Assembly (NCBI RefSeq): GCF_900155935.1
Contig: NZ_FTLW01000004.1
Coordinates: 349,677-413,676, forward strand
Direction of reading: 5' to 3'
DNA from: Solilutibacter tolerans
Lineage (GTDB): Bacteria; Pseudomonadota; Gammaproteobacteria; Xanthomonadales; Xanthomonadaceae
Length of the DNA stretch: 64,000 nt
Shown: piece by piece, positions 1 through 10,158 of the stretch
How the letters are laid out: the number at the start of each line of letters is the position of its first letter
How positions within the stretch are numbered: position 1 is the first letter of the stretch
Made by a program: the position numbers and the translations under genes
Notes under the pieces: generated by a model
Seen by the model: only the letters and a program-made list of their open reading frames with translations
Database searches by the model: none
Told to the model about the DNA's origin: nothing

Positions 1-2688
1 GAGTTCGAGGAAATCGCTAAGCGCGGCCTGGAGCTCTCGCCGGTGCACGAAATCCTGGTTGAAGAATCGGTGCTGGGCTGGAAGGAATTCGAGATGGAAG
101 TGGTTCGCGATACCGCGGACAACTGCATCATCGTCTGCTCGATCGAGAACCTTGACCCGATGGGTGTGCACACCGGTGATTCGATCACCGTCGCGCCAGC
201 ACAAACGCTGACCGACAAGGAATATCAGCGCCTGCGCGATGCCTCCATCGCCGTGCTGCGCAAGATCGGCGTGGATACCGGTGGCTCCAACGTGCAGTTC
301 GGCATCAATGCCGAGACCGGCCGCGTCGTCGTCATCGAAATGAATCCGCGGGTGTCGCGTTCGTCCGCATTGGCATCGAAGGCGACCGGCTTTCCCATCG
401 CAAAAATCGCGGCAAAGTTGGCTGTCGGCTACACGCTGGACGAGCTCAAGAACGACATCACCGGTGGCCTGACCCCGGCATCGTTCGAGCCGTCAATCGA
501 TTACGTCGTCACCAAGATCCCGCGCTTTGCTTTCGAGAAATTCCCGGCGGCCGATTCGCGTTTGACTACGCAAATGAAATCAGTCGGCGAGGTAATGGCG
601 ATTGGCCGTACCTTCCAGGAGTCGATGCAAAAGGCCTTGCGCGGTTTGGAGACCGGCAAGGTCGGCTTCGATCCGACGGGCCTGGACTGGAATGACGAGG
701 GCGAATTCGCCCAGCTCAAGCGCGAAGTAAAAGAAGCCGGGCCGGAGCGTTTGTTCTACCTAGCCGATGCCTTCCGCGCCGGTTTGTCTGCGGAAGACGT
801 GCACACCTTGTCGCATGTCGACCCTTGGTTCCTGGACCAGATCGAAGACATCATCTCGACTGAAAAGACTATCGCGGATGGCGGGCTTGCTGCGCTCGAT
901 GCCGATGCACTGCGCAGCTACAAGCGCATGGGCTTCTCGGACGCGCGCATCGCCCAGCTGGTCGACACCAACGAGGCGGCGATTCGCGCGCTGCGTCGTG
1001 GTTTTGGTATTCGCCCTGTGTACAAGCGCGTGGATAGTTGCGCGGCCGAGTTCGCCACCAGCACGGCTTATATGTACTCGACCTACGAGGAAGAGTGCGA
1101 AGCGAATCCGACCGATCGGGAAAAGATCATCGTGCTCGGTGGTGGCCCCAATCGCATTGGCCAAGGCATCGAGTTCGACTACTGCTGCGTACATGCCGCG
1201 CTGGCACTGCGTGAGGATGGCTATGAAACCATCATGGTCAACTGCAACCCGGAGACGGTGAGCACGGACTACGACACGTCTGATCGCCTGTATTTCGAGC
1301 CGCTGACGCTGGAAGACGTGCTCGAGATCATCGAGCTGGAAAAGCCCGCCGGCGTAATTGTGCAGTATGGCGGACAGACGCCACTCAAGCTTGCGCGTGC
1401 GCTGGAAGCGAGCGGCGCACCGATCATCGGCACATCACCCGAGTCCATCGACCTGGCCGAAGACCGCGAGCGTTTCCAGAAGCTGGTCGAAGACCTCAAG
1501 CTTAACCAGCCGCCGAATCGCACTGCGCGTAGTGCGGAAGAAGCCTTGGTGCTGGCGCGTGAGATCGGCTACCCCTTGGTCGTGCGCCCGAGCTACGTGC
1601 TGGGTGGACGTGCGATGGAAGTGGTGCATGCGGATGCCGACCTCGAGCGCTACATGCGAGAAGCGGTCAAGGTGTCGAATGATTCGCCCGTACTGCTGGA
1701 CCGCTTCCTCGACAACGCGGTGGAAGTCGATATCGATGTCATCGCTGACAAGGACGGCAACGTGTTGATCGGCGGCGTGATGGAACACATCGAGGAAGCG
1801 GGCGTGCATTCCGGTGACTCCTCTTGTTCACTGCCGCCGTATTCGCTCTCGCAGAAAGTGCAGGACGAGTTGCGCGTGCAAGTCGTTGCGCTGGCCAAGG
1901 CCCTGAATGTGATCGGTCTGATGAACACCCAGTTCGCGGTGCAGATGGATGCCGAGGGCGGCCACACCATCTATTTGCTGGAAGTGAATCCGCGTGCCTC
2001 GCGCACGGTGCCTTTCGTGTCCAAGGCGATTGGCCAGCCGCTGGCGAAGATCGCCGCGCGTTGCATGGCAGGCAAGACCTTGGCAGAGCAGGGCGCGACC
2101 GAAGAAATCATCCCCGAGTACTACTCGGTCAAGGAAGCGGTGTTCCCGTTTGCCAAATTCCAGGGCGTGGACCCGATTCTTGGCCCGGAGATGCGCTCGA
2201 CCGGCGAAGTCATGGGCGTGGGCCGCAGCTTCGGCGCCGCGTTCGCGCGTGCGGAAGAAGCTGCCAGCATCCGTGCACCCAAGCCGGGCAAAGCTTTCGT
2301 GTCGGTGCGTGATCCTGACAAGAAGCGTCTCCTTCCCGTCGCGCAGGAACTCATCCGTCGTGGTTTCGAGATCGTCGCCACGCATGGCACCGCCAAGTGG
2401 CTACAGGACAACAGCATCGAATGTACTGTCGTCAACAAGGTGATCGAGGGCCGACCGCATATCGTTGACCTCATCAAGAACGGCGAGATCACCTATATCG
2501 TCAATACCACCGAAGGCAAGCAGGCGATCAGCGACTCGTTCTCGATTCGCCGTGAAGCGTTGCAGCATCGCGTCACCTATTCGACGACGATTGCCGGCGC
2601 GAAAGCCCTGTTGCATTCGCTAGACTTCCGCGACAGTGGCCCGGTGTGGTCACTGCAGGAATTGCACAAGGAACTGCAAGCATCATGA
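1..2688 (+). CDS. carB: Carbamoyl-phosphate synthase large subunit (5' part outside window)
   Basis: Makes carbamoyl phosphate from glutamine-derived ammonia, bicarbonate and 2 ATP, for pyrimidine and arginine synthesis. The frame is open from base 1, so the first roughly 180 residues of this ~1,075-residue protein lie before the window and 895 residues remain. The first ATP-grasp half shows [19 protein letters not shown]. The second carbamoyl-phosphate synthetase unit begins near base 1138 with [17 protein letters not shown], and its ATP-grasp half repeats the motif as [18 protein letters not shown]. The C-terminal ~130 residues are the MGS-like allosteric domain. The stop overlaps the greA start as ATGA, so the two are translationally coupled, as in many Xanthomonadaceae. 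Identification is secure. Confidence 0.98.
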   Translation, partial: EFEEIAKRGLELSPVHEILVEESVLGWKEFEMEVVRDTADNCIIVCSIENLDPMGVHTGDSITVAPAQTLTDKEYQRLRDASIAVLRKIGVDTGGSNVQFGINAETGRVVVIEMNPRVSRSSALASKATGFPIAKIAAKLAVGYTLDELKNDITGGLTPASFEPSIDYVVTKIPRFAFEKFPAADSRLTTQMKSVGEVMAIGRTFQESMQKALRGLETGKVGFDPTGLDWNDEGEFAQLKREVKEAGPERLFYLADAFRAGLSAEDVHTLSHVDPWFLDQIEDIISTEKTIADGGLAALDADALRSYKRMGFSDARIAQLVDTNEAAIRALRRGFGIRPVYKRVDSCAAEFATSTAYMYSTYEEECEANPTDREKIIVLGGGPNRIGQGIEFDYCCVHAALALREDGYETIMVNCNPETVSTDYDTSDRLYFEPLTLEDVLEIIELEKPAGVIVQYGGQTPLKLARALEASGAPIIGTSPESIDLAEDRERFQKLVEDLKLNQPPNRTARSAEEALVLAREIGYPLVVRPSYVLGGRAMEVVHADADLERYMREAVKVSNDSPVLLDRFLDNAVEVDIDVIADKDGNVLIGGVMEHIEEAGVHSGDSSCSLPPYSLSQKVQDELRVQVVALAKALNVIGLMNTQFAVQMDAEGGHTIYLLEVNPRASRTVPFVSKAIGQPLAKIAARCMAGKTLAEQGATEEIIPEYYSVKEAVFPFAKFQGVDPILGPEMRSTGEVMGVGRSFGAAFARAEEAASIRAPKPGKAFVSVRDPDKKRLLPVAQELIRRGFEIVATHGTAKWLQDNSIECTVVNKVIEGRPHIVDLIKNGEITYIVNTTEGKQAISDSFSIRREALQHRVTYSTTIAGAKALLHSLDFRDSGPVWSLQELHKELQAS

Positions 2689-3164
2689 ATCATCCCCCTA
2701 TCACCGCGCGTGGCGCGGCCCGCCTCCGCGTCGAGCTGGAGGAATTGAAATCCGTGAAGCGCCCAGCGGTTATTCAGGCGATTTCCGAAGCGCGTGCGCA
2801 TGGCGACCTTAAGGAAAACGCCGAATACCATGCCGCCCGCGAACAGCAAGGCTTCATCGAAGGGCGCATCAAGCAGCTGGAAGGTGAGCTGTCGCATGCG
2901 CAGATCATCGATGTGACCAAGCTCGGCGCCGGTGACAAAGTGGTCTTCGGTGCGACGGTTGATCTCATCGATCTGCAGACGGATCAGGAGATCACCTACC
3001 AGATCGTGGGTGACCTGGAGGCCGACATAAAACTGAAGCTCATCGCGATTTCTTCGCCCATCGCACGCGCGCTGATCGGCAAACACGAAGGTGATGAAGT
3101 CACGCTGGAAGCTCCGGGCGGCACCAAGGAATACGAAATCACATCAGTTCGTTACGAAGGCTGA
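2685..3164 (+). CDS. greA: Transcription elongation factor GreA
   Basis: Rescues backtracked RNA polymerase by stimulating cleavage of the 3' end of the transcript through the secondary channel. The 159-residue length is normal. Residues 1-75 form the N-terminal coiled coil, with the conserved [20 protein letters not shown] block that carries the acidic tip. The C-terminal FKBP-like domain contains [17 protein letters not shown]. The ATG at 2685 overlaps the carB stop (ATGA) and gives the standard N-terminus [12 protein letters not shown] longer reading from 2646 would run into carB and has no support. The next gene starts directly after the stop codon, so carB-greA-rpfE-recJ looks like one transcript. 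Confidence 0.97.
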   Translation: MNHPPITARGAARLRVELEELKSVKRPAVIQAISEARAHGDLKENAEYHAAREQQGFIEGRIKQLEGELSHAQIIDVTKLGAGDKVVFGATVDLIDLQTDQEITYQIVGDLEADIKLKLIAISSPIARALIGKHEGDEVTLEAPGGTKEYEITSVRYEG

Positions 3165-4091
3165 GTGAGCGCTACGCCCGTCCAGTTGCTCTTGCCACCG
3201 TTGCGGCATTGGCCAAGACCTTTGCCGCAACGCATCGCGCAAGCACTAGGCCGTGCTGATCGCGTTGATGCATTCGGTGATGCTCTTGATGTGCCTGCGT
3301 CGGCGGCCTTGTCACGTTTGGGTGAAGGCGATCTGGATATTGACCAGATCCGTGCGTATCGGTGGTTGCGTGCGGAGCCCGCGTGGATACGCCCCGACAT
3401 CAATGGCGCGCGCTTATACGCGGTTGGCGCGATGCTGCCCATGGATGCGAACGATGTCACATCGTTCGTGCCTGAGCTACAAGCCCTGTTTGATGACGCC
3501 AGCTATCAACTGCAAGCCGTGACTCCGCATCGCTGGTACTTGCGTATGCCGCGTGATGTCGTCGTGCCGCGCTTTGCCACGCCAGCGACTGTCTTGGGCG
3601 CTGACCCGTTCGACCATATTCCGGAAGGCGAAGGCGCGCGTGACTGGCGTGTGCTGGACAACGAAGTGCAGATCACCTTGCACCAGCATCTGCGCAACCT
3701 TGAACGACAACAACGCGGCCTGCCACCGATCAACGCACTGTGGTGGTGGGGCGATTCCGAATTGCCTGACCCCATGCAAGGCCTGATCCCGACGATTCAT
3801 TCCGATGATCCCTTGCTGCATGGGTTGGCACTCACGGCGAACATGCAACCGACAGCACTGCCGATACATTGGCCTGACCATGCGGAAGGCCTGTACGACC
3901 TGCAGGGCGTTGCTCGCGACAACATCTACGAAAGATGGCTGGAGCCTGCGTTGGATAGCATGGAAAAAGGAATGGCGATGCAATGGATCTGCGAAGAAGG
4001 GCCGGTCTTTGACATGAGGAATACACAACGCTGGCGACTCTGGCGCGGGTCATTCCAGCTGCCGGACATCATCACGGACATGCAGGAGTGA
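3165..4091 (+). CDS. rpfE: RpfE-like protein, function unknown
   Basis: A 308-residue soluble protein of unknown biochemical role. It starts with GTG immediately after the greA stop and overlaps recJ by 4 bp. I assign RpfE mainly by position: in Xanthomonas the rpf-linked gene rpfE sits between greA and recJ. The family is sometimes annotated as a phosphoglycerate mutase-related or regulatory protein. Visible features are a Trp-rich stretch (ALWWWGDSELPDP) around residues 188-200 and no signal peptide or membrane segment. I see no catalytic motif that would support an enzyme call. In Xanthomonas, rpfE mutants are reported to affect virulence-factor production; whether that applies here is inference. 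Confidence 0.75.
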   Translation: MSATPVQLLLPPLRHWPRPLPQRIAQALGRADRVDAFGDALDVPASAALSRLGEGDLDIDQIRAYRWLRAEPAWIRPDINGARLYAVGAMLPMDANDVTSFVPELQALFDDASYQLQAVTPHRWYLRMPRDVVVPRFATPATVLGADPFDHIPEGEGARDWRVLDNEVQITLHQHLRNLERQQRGLPPINALWWWGDSELPDPMQGLIPTIHSDDPLLHGLALTANMQPTALPIHWPDHAEGLYDLQGVARDNIYERWLEPALDSMEKGMAMQWICEEGPVFDMRNTQRWRLWRGSFQLPDIITDMQE

Positions 4092-5794
4092 CGGTGCTAC
4101 GGCCCATCGTCCGCAGGCAGGTCGATGAGGCAACGTTGACGGAAGGTGACTGGCCCGAACACTGGCCACTCGCATTGCGGCGGGTACATCTGGCGCGTGG
4201 CAGCAAAGGGGGCAGCGATGCCATGCCCGGCTTGGCCGTGTTGCCGCCACCCACCGGATTGCTCGACCTCGACAAGGCTGTCCCCCTGCTGCGCGAAGGT
4301 ATCAAGTCGGATGCGCATATCGTCGTCACCGCCGACTTCGATTGCGATGGCGCGACGGCCTGCGCGGTCGCCGTGCGTGGCCTACGCATGTTGGGTGCCA
4401 GGAACGTCTCGTATGCGGTGCCCGATCGCATGGTGCATGGCTACGGCCTGACGCCGGGGCTGGTCGATGAGTTGGCCGATATGAACCCCGACATCCTGCT
4501 CACCGTCGATCACGGCATCGCGTGCCATGCCGGTATCGCCGCAGCCAAGTTGCGCGGGTGGCAGGTCATCGTCACCGATCACCACCTGCCCGGCGAGACC
4601 TTGCCCATCGCTGATGCGATCGTGAATCCGCAACGAGCAGGTGATGCGTTCCCCTCCAAGGCTTTGGCAGGCGTCGGTGTGCTTTTCTATGTGCTGCTTG
4701 CTATGCGCGCGGCTGCGCGTGACGCGGGGGAGGAAACAGGTGCCGCCGACCTGACAACATTGCTGGATCTTGTCGCCGTCGGCACCGTTGCCGACATGGT
4801 CAAGCTGGATGTCGCAAACCGGGCATTGATTGGTGCAGGCCTGCGGCGTTTGAGAAAAGGGCAGGGATGTGTCGGCTTGAATGCCTTGATCGATGTGTCC
4901 GACCGTGACGCCACGCGACTGACAACCGCTGACATCGGTTACGCCATCGCTCCGCGCATCAATGCCGCGGGTCGACTTGAAGACATGCGCCTCGGCATTG
5001 AATGCCTGCTTGGCGACGATGCTGAGGTTTGCCGCTTGCAGGCAGAGGCTCTTGACGCCATCAACAAGGAACGTCGGCACATGCAGCAGGCGATGGTCGA
5101 CCAAGCCATCGCACTCCCGGATGTCATCGACGATGCCATATGCATTCCCTGCGTGTCGGACGAGGACTGGCATCCCGGTGTCGTCGGCCTGGTCGCCTCC
5201 AAGCTGAAGGAAAAGTTGCAACGTCCGGTGTTTGCGTTCGCGCCTGCGGGCGAGGATGAGTGGCGCGGCTCAGCGCGCTCCATTCCCGGGTTCCATCTGC
5301 GTGATGCCATCGCCTTGGTCGACGCACGGCATCCGGGTTTGATCTCGCGCTTCGGCGGACACGCGATGGCGGCAGGCCTCACTTTGCCGCGCGAATCGCT
5401 TTCGGCCTTCATCCAAGCCATCACGACGGTGGGTAGTGAGCAATCCGAGGCGCTGGCCCAGACCGATGCCTTGCAAAGCGATGGAGAGTTGGATGCAGCA
5501 TCCCTGGATATCGCCCACGCCTGTGCACTGCGCGATGGCGGTGCATGGGGGCAGGGCTATCCCGAGCCATTGTTCGACGGTGTGTTTGCTGTGCGTGATT
5601 GGCGCATCGTGGGTGAGCGCCACCTCAAGATGACGCTAGAGCGCGACGGCCATCGCTTCAACGCGATGCAGTTCGATGGCTGGAGCGGTGAGACGCCTGC
5701 GACCGAATCGCATGTCGCTTATCGACTCACGCCTGACGATTGGCGAGGGGGCGATGCCGTGCAGTTGATCGTGTTGCAGCGGCAAGCTGCTTGA
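4088..5794 (+). CDS. recJ: Single-stranded-DNA-specific exonuclease RecJ
   Basis: 5'-3' single-strand exonuclease acting in RecF-pathway recombination, mismatch repair and base-excision repair. At 568 residues it has the usual length. The DHH phosphoesterase core is clear: DFDCDGATA (metal-binding motif I), LTVDHGIA, then VTDHHLPG (the DHH motif). The DHHA1 domain follows with SRFGGHAMAAGLTLP. A C-terminal OB-fold-type segment follows. The GTG start at 4088 overlaps the preceding stop as GTGA, implying coupled translation with rpfE. There is no clear terminator after it; a 12-bp palindrome TTTCGATCGAAA lies at 5805-5816. Confidence 0.97.
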   Translation: MTVLRPIVRRQVDEATLTEGDWPEHWPLALRRVHLARGSKGGSDAMPGLAVLPPPTGLLDLDKAVPLLREGIKSDAHIVVTADFDCDGATACAVAVRGLRMLGARNVSYAVPDRMVHGYGLTPGLVDELADMNPDILLTVDHGIACHAGIAAAKLRGWQVIVTDHHLPGETLPIADAIVNPQRAGDAFPSKALAGVGVLFYVLLAMRAAARDAGEETGAADLTTLLDLVAVGTVADMVKLDVANRALIGAGLRRLRKGQGCVGLNALIDVSDRDATRLTTADIGYAIAPRINAAGRLEDMRLGIECLLGDDAEVCRLQAEALDAINKERRHMQQAMVDQAIALPDVIDDAICIPCVSDEDWHPGVVGLVASKLKEKLQRPVFAFAPAGEDEWRGSARSIPGFHLRDAIALVDARHPGLISRFGGHAMAAGLTLPRESLSAFIQAITTVGSEQSEALAQTDALQSDGELDAASLDIAHACALRDGGAWGQGYPEPLFDGVFAVRDWRIVGERHLKMTLERDGHRFNAMQFDGWSGETPATESHVAYRLTPDDWRGGDAVQLIVLQRQAA

Positions 5795-5847
5795 ACATAT
5801 GCACTTTCGATCGAAAAGGATGGGGCGGCGGTGCCCTGCGCCCGTAC

Positions 5848-6084
5848 TTATCGGGCCGTCTTGCGTTCGGAGATTAGCGTCAGTGCCTCGCCGTAGTGCG
5901 CGGCCACGTGGTCGGTCTTGTCGCTGCGGATCTCGTACTGCGGCCGTTCTGGGCTGGCATGGTGGGTGTGGCCTTTGTAGTCGAAGTCCCGGACATGGAT
6001 CTTGATGATGTGACCGCTGACCTGACCGGCTTCTGAGTTCCAGCCAACGTGGTCGCCCAGCTTGAAGGTGCGCTGCCTGTCCAT
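5848..6084 (-). CDS. DUF2945 (HVA1/Tudor-like) small protein
   Basis: A 78-residue protein beginning MDRQRTFKLGDHVGWNSEAG, with the family pattern of KxGDxVxWNSEAG near the start and HHASPERPQYEIRSDKTDH later. DUF2945 proteins are small SH3/Tudor-like proteins of unknown function. An alternative start 30 bases upstream exists, but ATG at 6084 has a strong AGGAGG ribosome site 8 bases before it, so I use that one. It runs opposite to recJ and prfB as a single gene between the two transcripts. No partner is evident. Confidence 0.85.
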   Translation of the reverse strand: MDRQRTFKLGDHVGWNSEAGQVSGHIIKIHVRDFDYKGHTHHASPERPQYEIRSDKTDHVAAHYGEALTLISERKTAR

Positions 6085-6209
6085 TCCGACATCCTCCTGA
6101 TCTTGTGCCGCCAAGCCTGCTTTGGCTGACCGAAAATCAGTGTGATGGCGGGCCTTAGGCCATGTCAGCTGCTAGAATTGCCGACCGTTTCACCTGAATA
6201 TCCCACGCC

Positions 6210-7341
6210 ATGATCGAGCTTAATCCCGTCCGAGCCCGCATCGCCGACCTGATCGGTCGCCTCGATGCGCTCCGGGGGTTTCTTTGACTACGACGCCAAG
6301 AAAGAGCGTCTAGAGGAAGTAGAGCGGGAGCTGGAAAGTCCCGATGTCTGGAATGACCCGGAACGTGCACAGGCGCTGGGGCGCGAGCGTGCTTCGCTGG
6401 ACAAGAATGTCAACGGCATCCGCAGCCTGACCGAAGGCCTGACCGGCGGCAATGAGCTTCTTGAGCTTGCCGAAATGGAAGACGACGAAGAGATTGCATT
6501 GGCCGTGGTCGCCGATGTCGATCGCTTCGAGAAAGATGTCGAGAAGCTGGAGTTCCAACGCATGTTCTCCGGCAAGATGGACAACAACAGTGCGTTTGTG
6601 GACATCCAGGCCGGCGCCGGCGGCACTGAAGCTCAGGATTGGGCCGAGATGTTGCTGCGCATGTACCTGCGCTGGGCCGAAGGCCGCGGCTGGAAGGTAG
6701 AGCTGATGGAAGCCTCGGGCGGTGATGTCGCAGGCATAAAGTCGGCCACCTTCCGGGTCGAGGGCGATTACGCCTACGGATGGTTAAAAACCGAGACCGG
6801 CGTGCATCGTCTGGTGCGCAAGTCGCCGTTCGATTCCGACAACCGTCGACACACCAGTTTCACCAGTGTGTTCGTCTCGCCGGAAGTCGATGACAACATC
6901 GACATCGAGATCAATCCGGCTGACCTGCGCGTGGATGTCTATCGTTCGTCCGGTGCGGGTGGCCAGCACGTCAACAAGACCGAGTCCGCCGTCCGCATCA
7001 CCCACTTGCCGACGAATATCGTCGTGGCTTGCCAGAATGGTCGCAGCCAGCACCAGAACCGCGACACCGCGATGAAGATGCTGGCCGCCAAGCTCTACGA
7101 GCACGAATTGCAAAAGCGCAATGCCGAGAAAGATGCGGTCGAAGCCGGCAAGTCAGACATCGGTTGGGGCAACCAAATCCGCAACTACGTACTGGACCAG
7201 TCCCGCATCAAGGACCTGCGTACCGGTGTGGAGCGCAGTGACACGCAGAAGGTGCTGGACGGCGACCTCGACGAATTCATCGAGGCCAGCCTCAAATCCG
7301 GTTTGGACGCAGGCGCCAAGCGCGCCGACATGACGCATTGA
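6210..7341 (+). CDS. prfB: Peptide chain release factor 2, programmed +1 frameshift
   Basis: Release factor for UGA and UAA. The gene is in two frames: ATG at 6210 opens 25 codons ending at TGA 6285-6287, and the remaining 351 codons run from GAC at 6286 to 7341. Skipping T6285 gives a protein of about 376 residues. The slip sequence CTT TGA C and the internal Shine-Dalgarno-like CGGGGG just upstream match the classic autoregulatory RF2 site. The SPF peptide anticodon ([15 protein letters not shown]) and the GGQ motif ([19 protein letters not shown]) are both present. lysS follows after 10 bases, a common gammaproteobacterial pair. Confidence 0.97.
6273..6288 (+). promoter_or_regulatory. RF2 programmed frameshift site
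   Basis: CGGGGG at 6273-6278 acts as an internal Shine-Dalgarno element 3 bases before the slippery codon CTT (6282-6284). The in-frame TGA stop (6285-6287) is followed by C, the weakest context for termination. When RF2 is scarce the ribosome shifts +1 and completes the protein. Confidence 0.95.
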
Positions 7342-7351
7342 TGGAAGTGTG

Positions 7352-8863
7352 ATGAACGAAGAAGCCACACCCGTACAAGACGAGAATAGCCTGATCGCCG
7401 AACGTCGGGGCAAGCTGGCCGCGCTGCGCGGGCAGGGCATCGCGTTCCCGAACGATTTCCGCCGCGCCGACCACGCTGGCGATTTGCAGAGCGCCTACGC
7501 CGATGCTGACAAATGGAACGGCGAGGCCCTGGAGGCCGAAGGTATCCGCGTGTCGATCGCCGGCCGGATGATGGCCAAGCGGATCATGGGCAAGGCGGCC
7601 TTCGCCAAGTTGCGTGATGTCACCGGTGACATCCAGCTGTTCCTGCAATCGGCTGCGCTCGGCGAAGCCTACGATCGCTTCAAGCACTGGGACGTGGGCG
7701 ACATCCTGGCCGCCGAAGGCAGGCTCATGCGTACCAAAACGGGGGAGTTGTCGGTCAAGGTCGAAAAGTTGCGCCTGCTGACCAAGTCGCTGCGCCCGTT
7801 GCCGGACAAGTGGCATGGGCTGTCCGATGTCGAGCAACGCTATCGCCAGCGCTACGTCGATTTGATCGTCACGCCCGAAGCGCGCGATGTCTTCGTCGCG
7901 CGTTCGAAGGTGATTGCATCGATGCGCCGTTGGCTCGATGCACGCCGCTTCCTCGAAGTCGAAACGCCGATGATGCATTACATCGCTGGCGGTGCAACGG
8001 CGCGTCCGTTCGTGACGCATCACAATGCACTAGACCTCGACCTGTTCCTGCGCGTCGCGCCCGAGCTGTATCTGAAACGCCTGGTCGTGGGTGGATTCGA
8101 GCGTGTGTACGAAATCAACCGCAATTTCCGCAACGAAGGCGTGTCCACCCGCCACAACCCCGAGTTCACCATGCTCGAGTTGTATGAGGCCTACGTCTCC
8201 TACACCGAAGTCATGGACCTGACCGAGGCCTTGATTCGCCATGTGGCCGAAGACGCCATCGGCCAGACCGCGTTGGGATGGGAAGGGCGCGAGATCGACG
8301 TCGGCAAGCCGTTCCGGCGCTGGAAGCTGGAAGAAGCCGTGCGCGAGCTCAATCCGGAAATCAGCGAAGCCGACTGTCGTAACCGTGACGCATTGGCCGC
8401 GCACTGCGAGCGGTTGAAAGTCCCGGTCAAAAAGGGCTACGGGTGGGGCAAGCTGCTGCTCGAAATTTTCGAGAAGACGGTCGAGGGCGGACTGATCCAG
8501 CCCACCTTCATCACGCACTATCCCGTGGAAGTCTCGCCGCTTGCGCGCGAATCCGATACCGAGCCGGGCATCACTGATCGTTTCGAGCTCTTCATCGGCG
8601 GCAAGGAGATCGCCAACGGTTTCTCCGAGCTCAACGACCCCGAAGATCAGGCCGCGCGCTTCCAGGCTCAGGTCGAAGCCAAGGACGCGGGCGATGACGA
8701 AGCTATGCATTTCGATGCCGATTACATCCGTGCACTCGAAGTGGGCCTGCCACCGACCGGTGGTCTGGGCATCGGCATTGATCGATTGGTAATGTTGTTA
8801 ACCGATCGCGCGTCGATCCGTGATGTGTTGTTGTTTCCCTACATGCGTCCTGTGACAGATTGA
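7352..8863 (+). CDS. lysS: Lysyl-tRNA synthetase, class II
   Basis: Charges tRNA-Lys. The 503-residue length is typical. The N-terminal OB-fold anticodon-binding domain covers residues ~55-170 ([17 protein letters not shown]). Class II motif 1 is around [11 protein letters not shown], motif 2 around [20 protein letters not shown], and motif 3 is [16 protein letters not shown] near the C-terminus. The ATG at 7352 is preferred over an adjacent GTG at 7349 because GGAAG lies 5 bases upstream of the ATG. Likely co-transcribed with prfB. Confidence 0.97.
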   Translation: MNEEATPVQDENSLIAERRGKLAALRGQGIAFPNDFRRADHAGDLQSAYADADKWNGEALEAEGIRVSIAGRMMAKRIMGKAAFAKLRDVTGDIQLFLQSAALGEAYDRFKHWDVGDILAAEGRLMRTKTGELSVKVEKLRLLTKSLRPLPDKWHGLSDVEQRYRQRYVDLIVTPEARDVFVARSKVIASMRRWLDARRFLEVETPMMHYIAGGATARPFVTHHNALDLDLFLRVAPELYLKRLVVGGFERVYEINRNFRNEGVSTRHNPEFTMLELYEAYVSYTEVMDLTEALIRHVAEDAIGQTALGWEGREIDVGKPFRRWKLEEAVRELNPEISEADCRNRDALAAHCERLKVPVKKGYGWGKLLLEIFEKTVEGGLIQPTFITHYPVEVSPLARESDTEPGITDRFELFIGGKEIANGFSELNDPEDQAARFQAQVEAKDAGDDEAMHFDADYIRALEVGLPPTGGLGIGIDRLVMLLTDRASIRDVLLFPYMRPVTD

Positions 8864-9105
8864 TCGCGACGTAACTGACATGCCGCGGCACCAAGCGACG
8901 CGCATGTACCAAAGAGTCAGCATCGCACTCCATACGGCTATGGATTGATTACTCAAAATCGCCAAAAGTGAGATGCTATTCGCATTGCTTCAAGCGCTTG
9001 CATCACAAAGCATGGACGCGCCCTTAGTGGCATGGCGTTTGCTTAAAATTCAGGACAATCAGTCAATTTAAGAAGGCCAGGGGGGGCCGGAACCGGAGCC
9101 ATCAC

Positions 9106-10158
9106 GTGCGCGTCTTGATCGTGGATGACCAGAACTCAGCGCGCACCATGTTGCGCCGGATACTGGAAGATATTAGTCCTGCGCTGGATGTGCATGACAT
9201 GGGGGAACCCGTCGCCGCTCTGGAATGGTGCGAGACGAACTCGCTGGATCTCCTGCTGCTTGATTACCGAATGCCCGGCATGGACGGGCTAGAGTTCTCC
9301 CATCGCTTCCGTCGCTCGCTCAAACATCGAGATGTCCCCATCGTGCTGGTAACCGTCGTGGGCGACGAGCCTGTTCGGCAAGCTGCACTCGAAGCGGGGG
9401 TGATCGATTTCCTGGTCAAGCCAATTCGCCCGCGCGAATTGAAGGCACGATGCCGCAACTTGCTTCACCTTCGACAACAATCTGAATCGGTCAAGCAACG
9501 CGCCTTGTCACTGGAACAACGCTTGTTGGCCAGCATGAACGAAATCGAAGAGCGCGAACGCGAAACCTTGTCGCGCCTGGCCCGCGCCATCGAGATGCGC
9601 GATGTCGGCACGAGCGCATATCTGGAACGTATGTCGCGTATTGCAGGATTGATCGCTGATGGGCTCGGTCTGCCCGATGAGCATGCACGCCTGATCGAAA
9701 TGGCTGCGCCCCTGCATGACATCGGCAAGATCGCCGTGCCCGATGCCATCCTGCTCAAGCCAGGCAAGCTGGATGAAGCCGAGCTCGAGATCATGCGCAA
9801 GCATCCTCGCAACGGTGCGGACTTGCTATCGGATAGCCACAATCCTTTCATTCGCACAGGTGCCACGGTCGCGCTTTATCACCATGAGCGTTTCGATGGT
9901 AGCGGTTATCCACATGGATTGAAGGGCAAGGACATCCCGTTGGAGGCACGCATAGTCGCGGTTGCCGATGTCTTCGACGCGCTGATTTCCCCACGACCCT
10001 ACAAGCATGCGTGGAGCACAGAAGAGGTGCTGGGTTATCTGTTTGCCCAGCGCGGACGTTTGTTCTGCCCGGATTGCGTGGATGTGCTGATGCGCGAACG
10101 TGAGCGTTTACAGGATATTTGCAATCACTATGTCCGGCGTCTGGAGTCTATGCCGTGA
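9106..10158 (+). CDS. rpfG: DSF-system response regulator with HD-GYP phosphodiesterase domain
   Basis: Receives phosphate from RpfC and degrades cyclic di-GMP, so linking the DSF fatty-acid signal to motility, biofilm and exoenzyme control. Residues 1-125 are a REC domain with the phosphoacceptor at about Asp53 (LLLLDYRMPG) and conserved Lys in DFLVKPIRP. Residues ~150-345 are the HD-GYP domain: PLHDIGKIAVPDAILLKPG carries the HD pair, followed by HHERFDGSGYPHGL with the GYP. At 350 residues it is slightly shorter than the Xanthomonas protein (~378). It starts with GTG, with GGAG 7 bases upstream. rpfC overlaps its stop by 4 bases. The Xanthomonas gene rpfH, normally between the two, is absent. 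Confidence 0.95.
   Translation: MRVLIVDDQNSARTMLRRILEDISPALDVHDMGEPVAALEWCETNSLDLLLLDYRMPGMDGLEFSHRFRRSLKHRDVPIVLVTVVGDEPVRQAALEAGVIDFLVKPIRPRELKARCRNLLHLRQQSESVKQRALSLEQRLLASMNEIEERERETLSRLARAIEMRDVGTSAYLERMSRIAGLIADGLGLPDEHARLIEMAAPLHDIGKIAVPDAILLKPGKLDEAELEIMRKHPRNGADLLSDSHNPFIRTGATVALYHHERFDGSGYPHGLKGKDIPLEARIVAVADVFDALISPRPYKHAWSTEEVLGYLFAQRGRLFCPDCVDVLMRERERLQDICNHYVRRLESMP

Noticed and set aside
5805..5816. 12-bp palindrome TTTCGATCGAAA after recJ
   Set aside because: Too short and isolated to assign; no T-run for termination and no second site seen.
8864..9105. Search for a promoter or sRNA between lysS and rpfG
   Set aside because: A small palindrome CAAGCGCTTG (8991-9000) and an AT-rich tract are present, but no -35/-10 pair or terminator could be defended.
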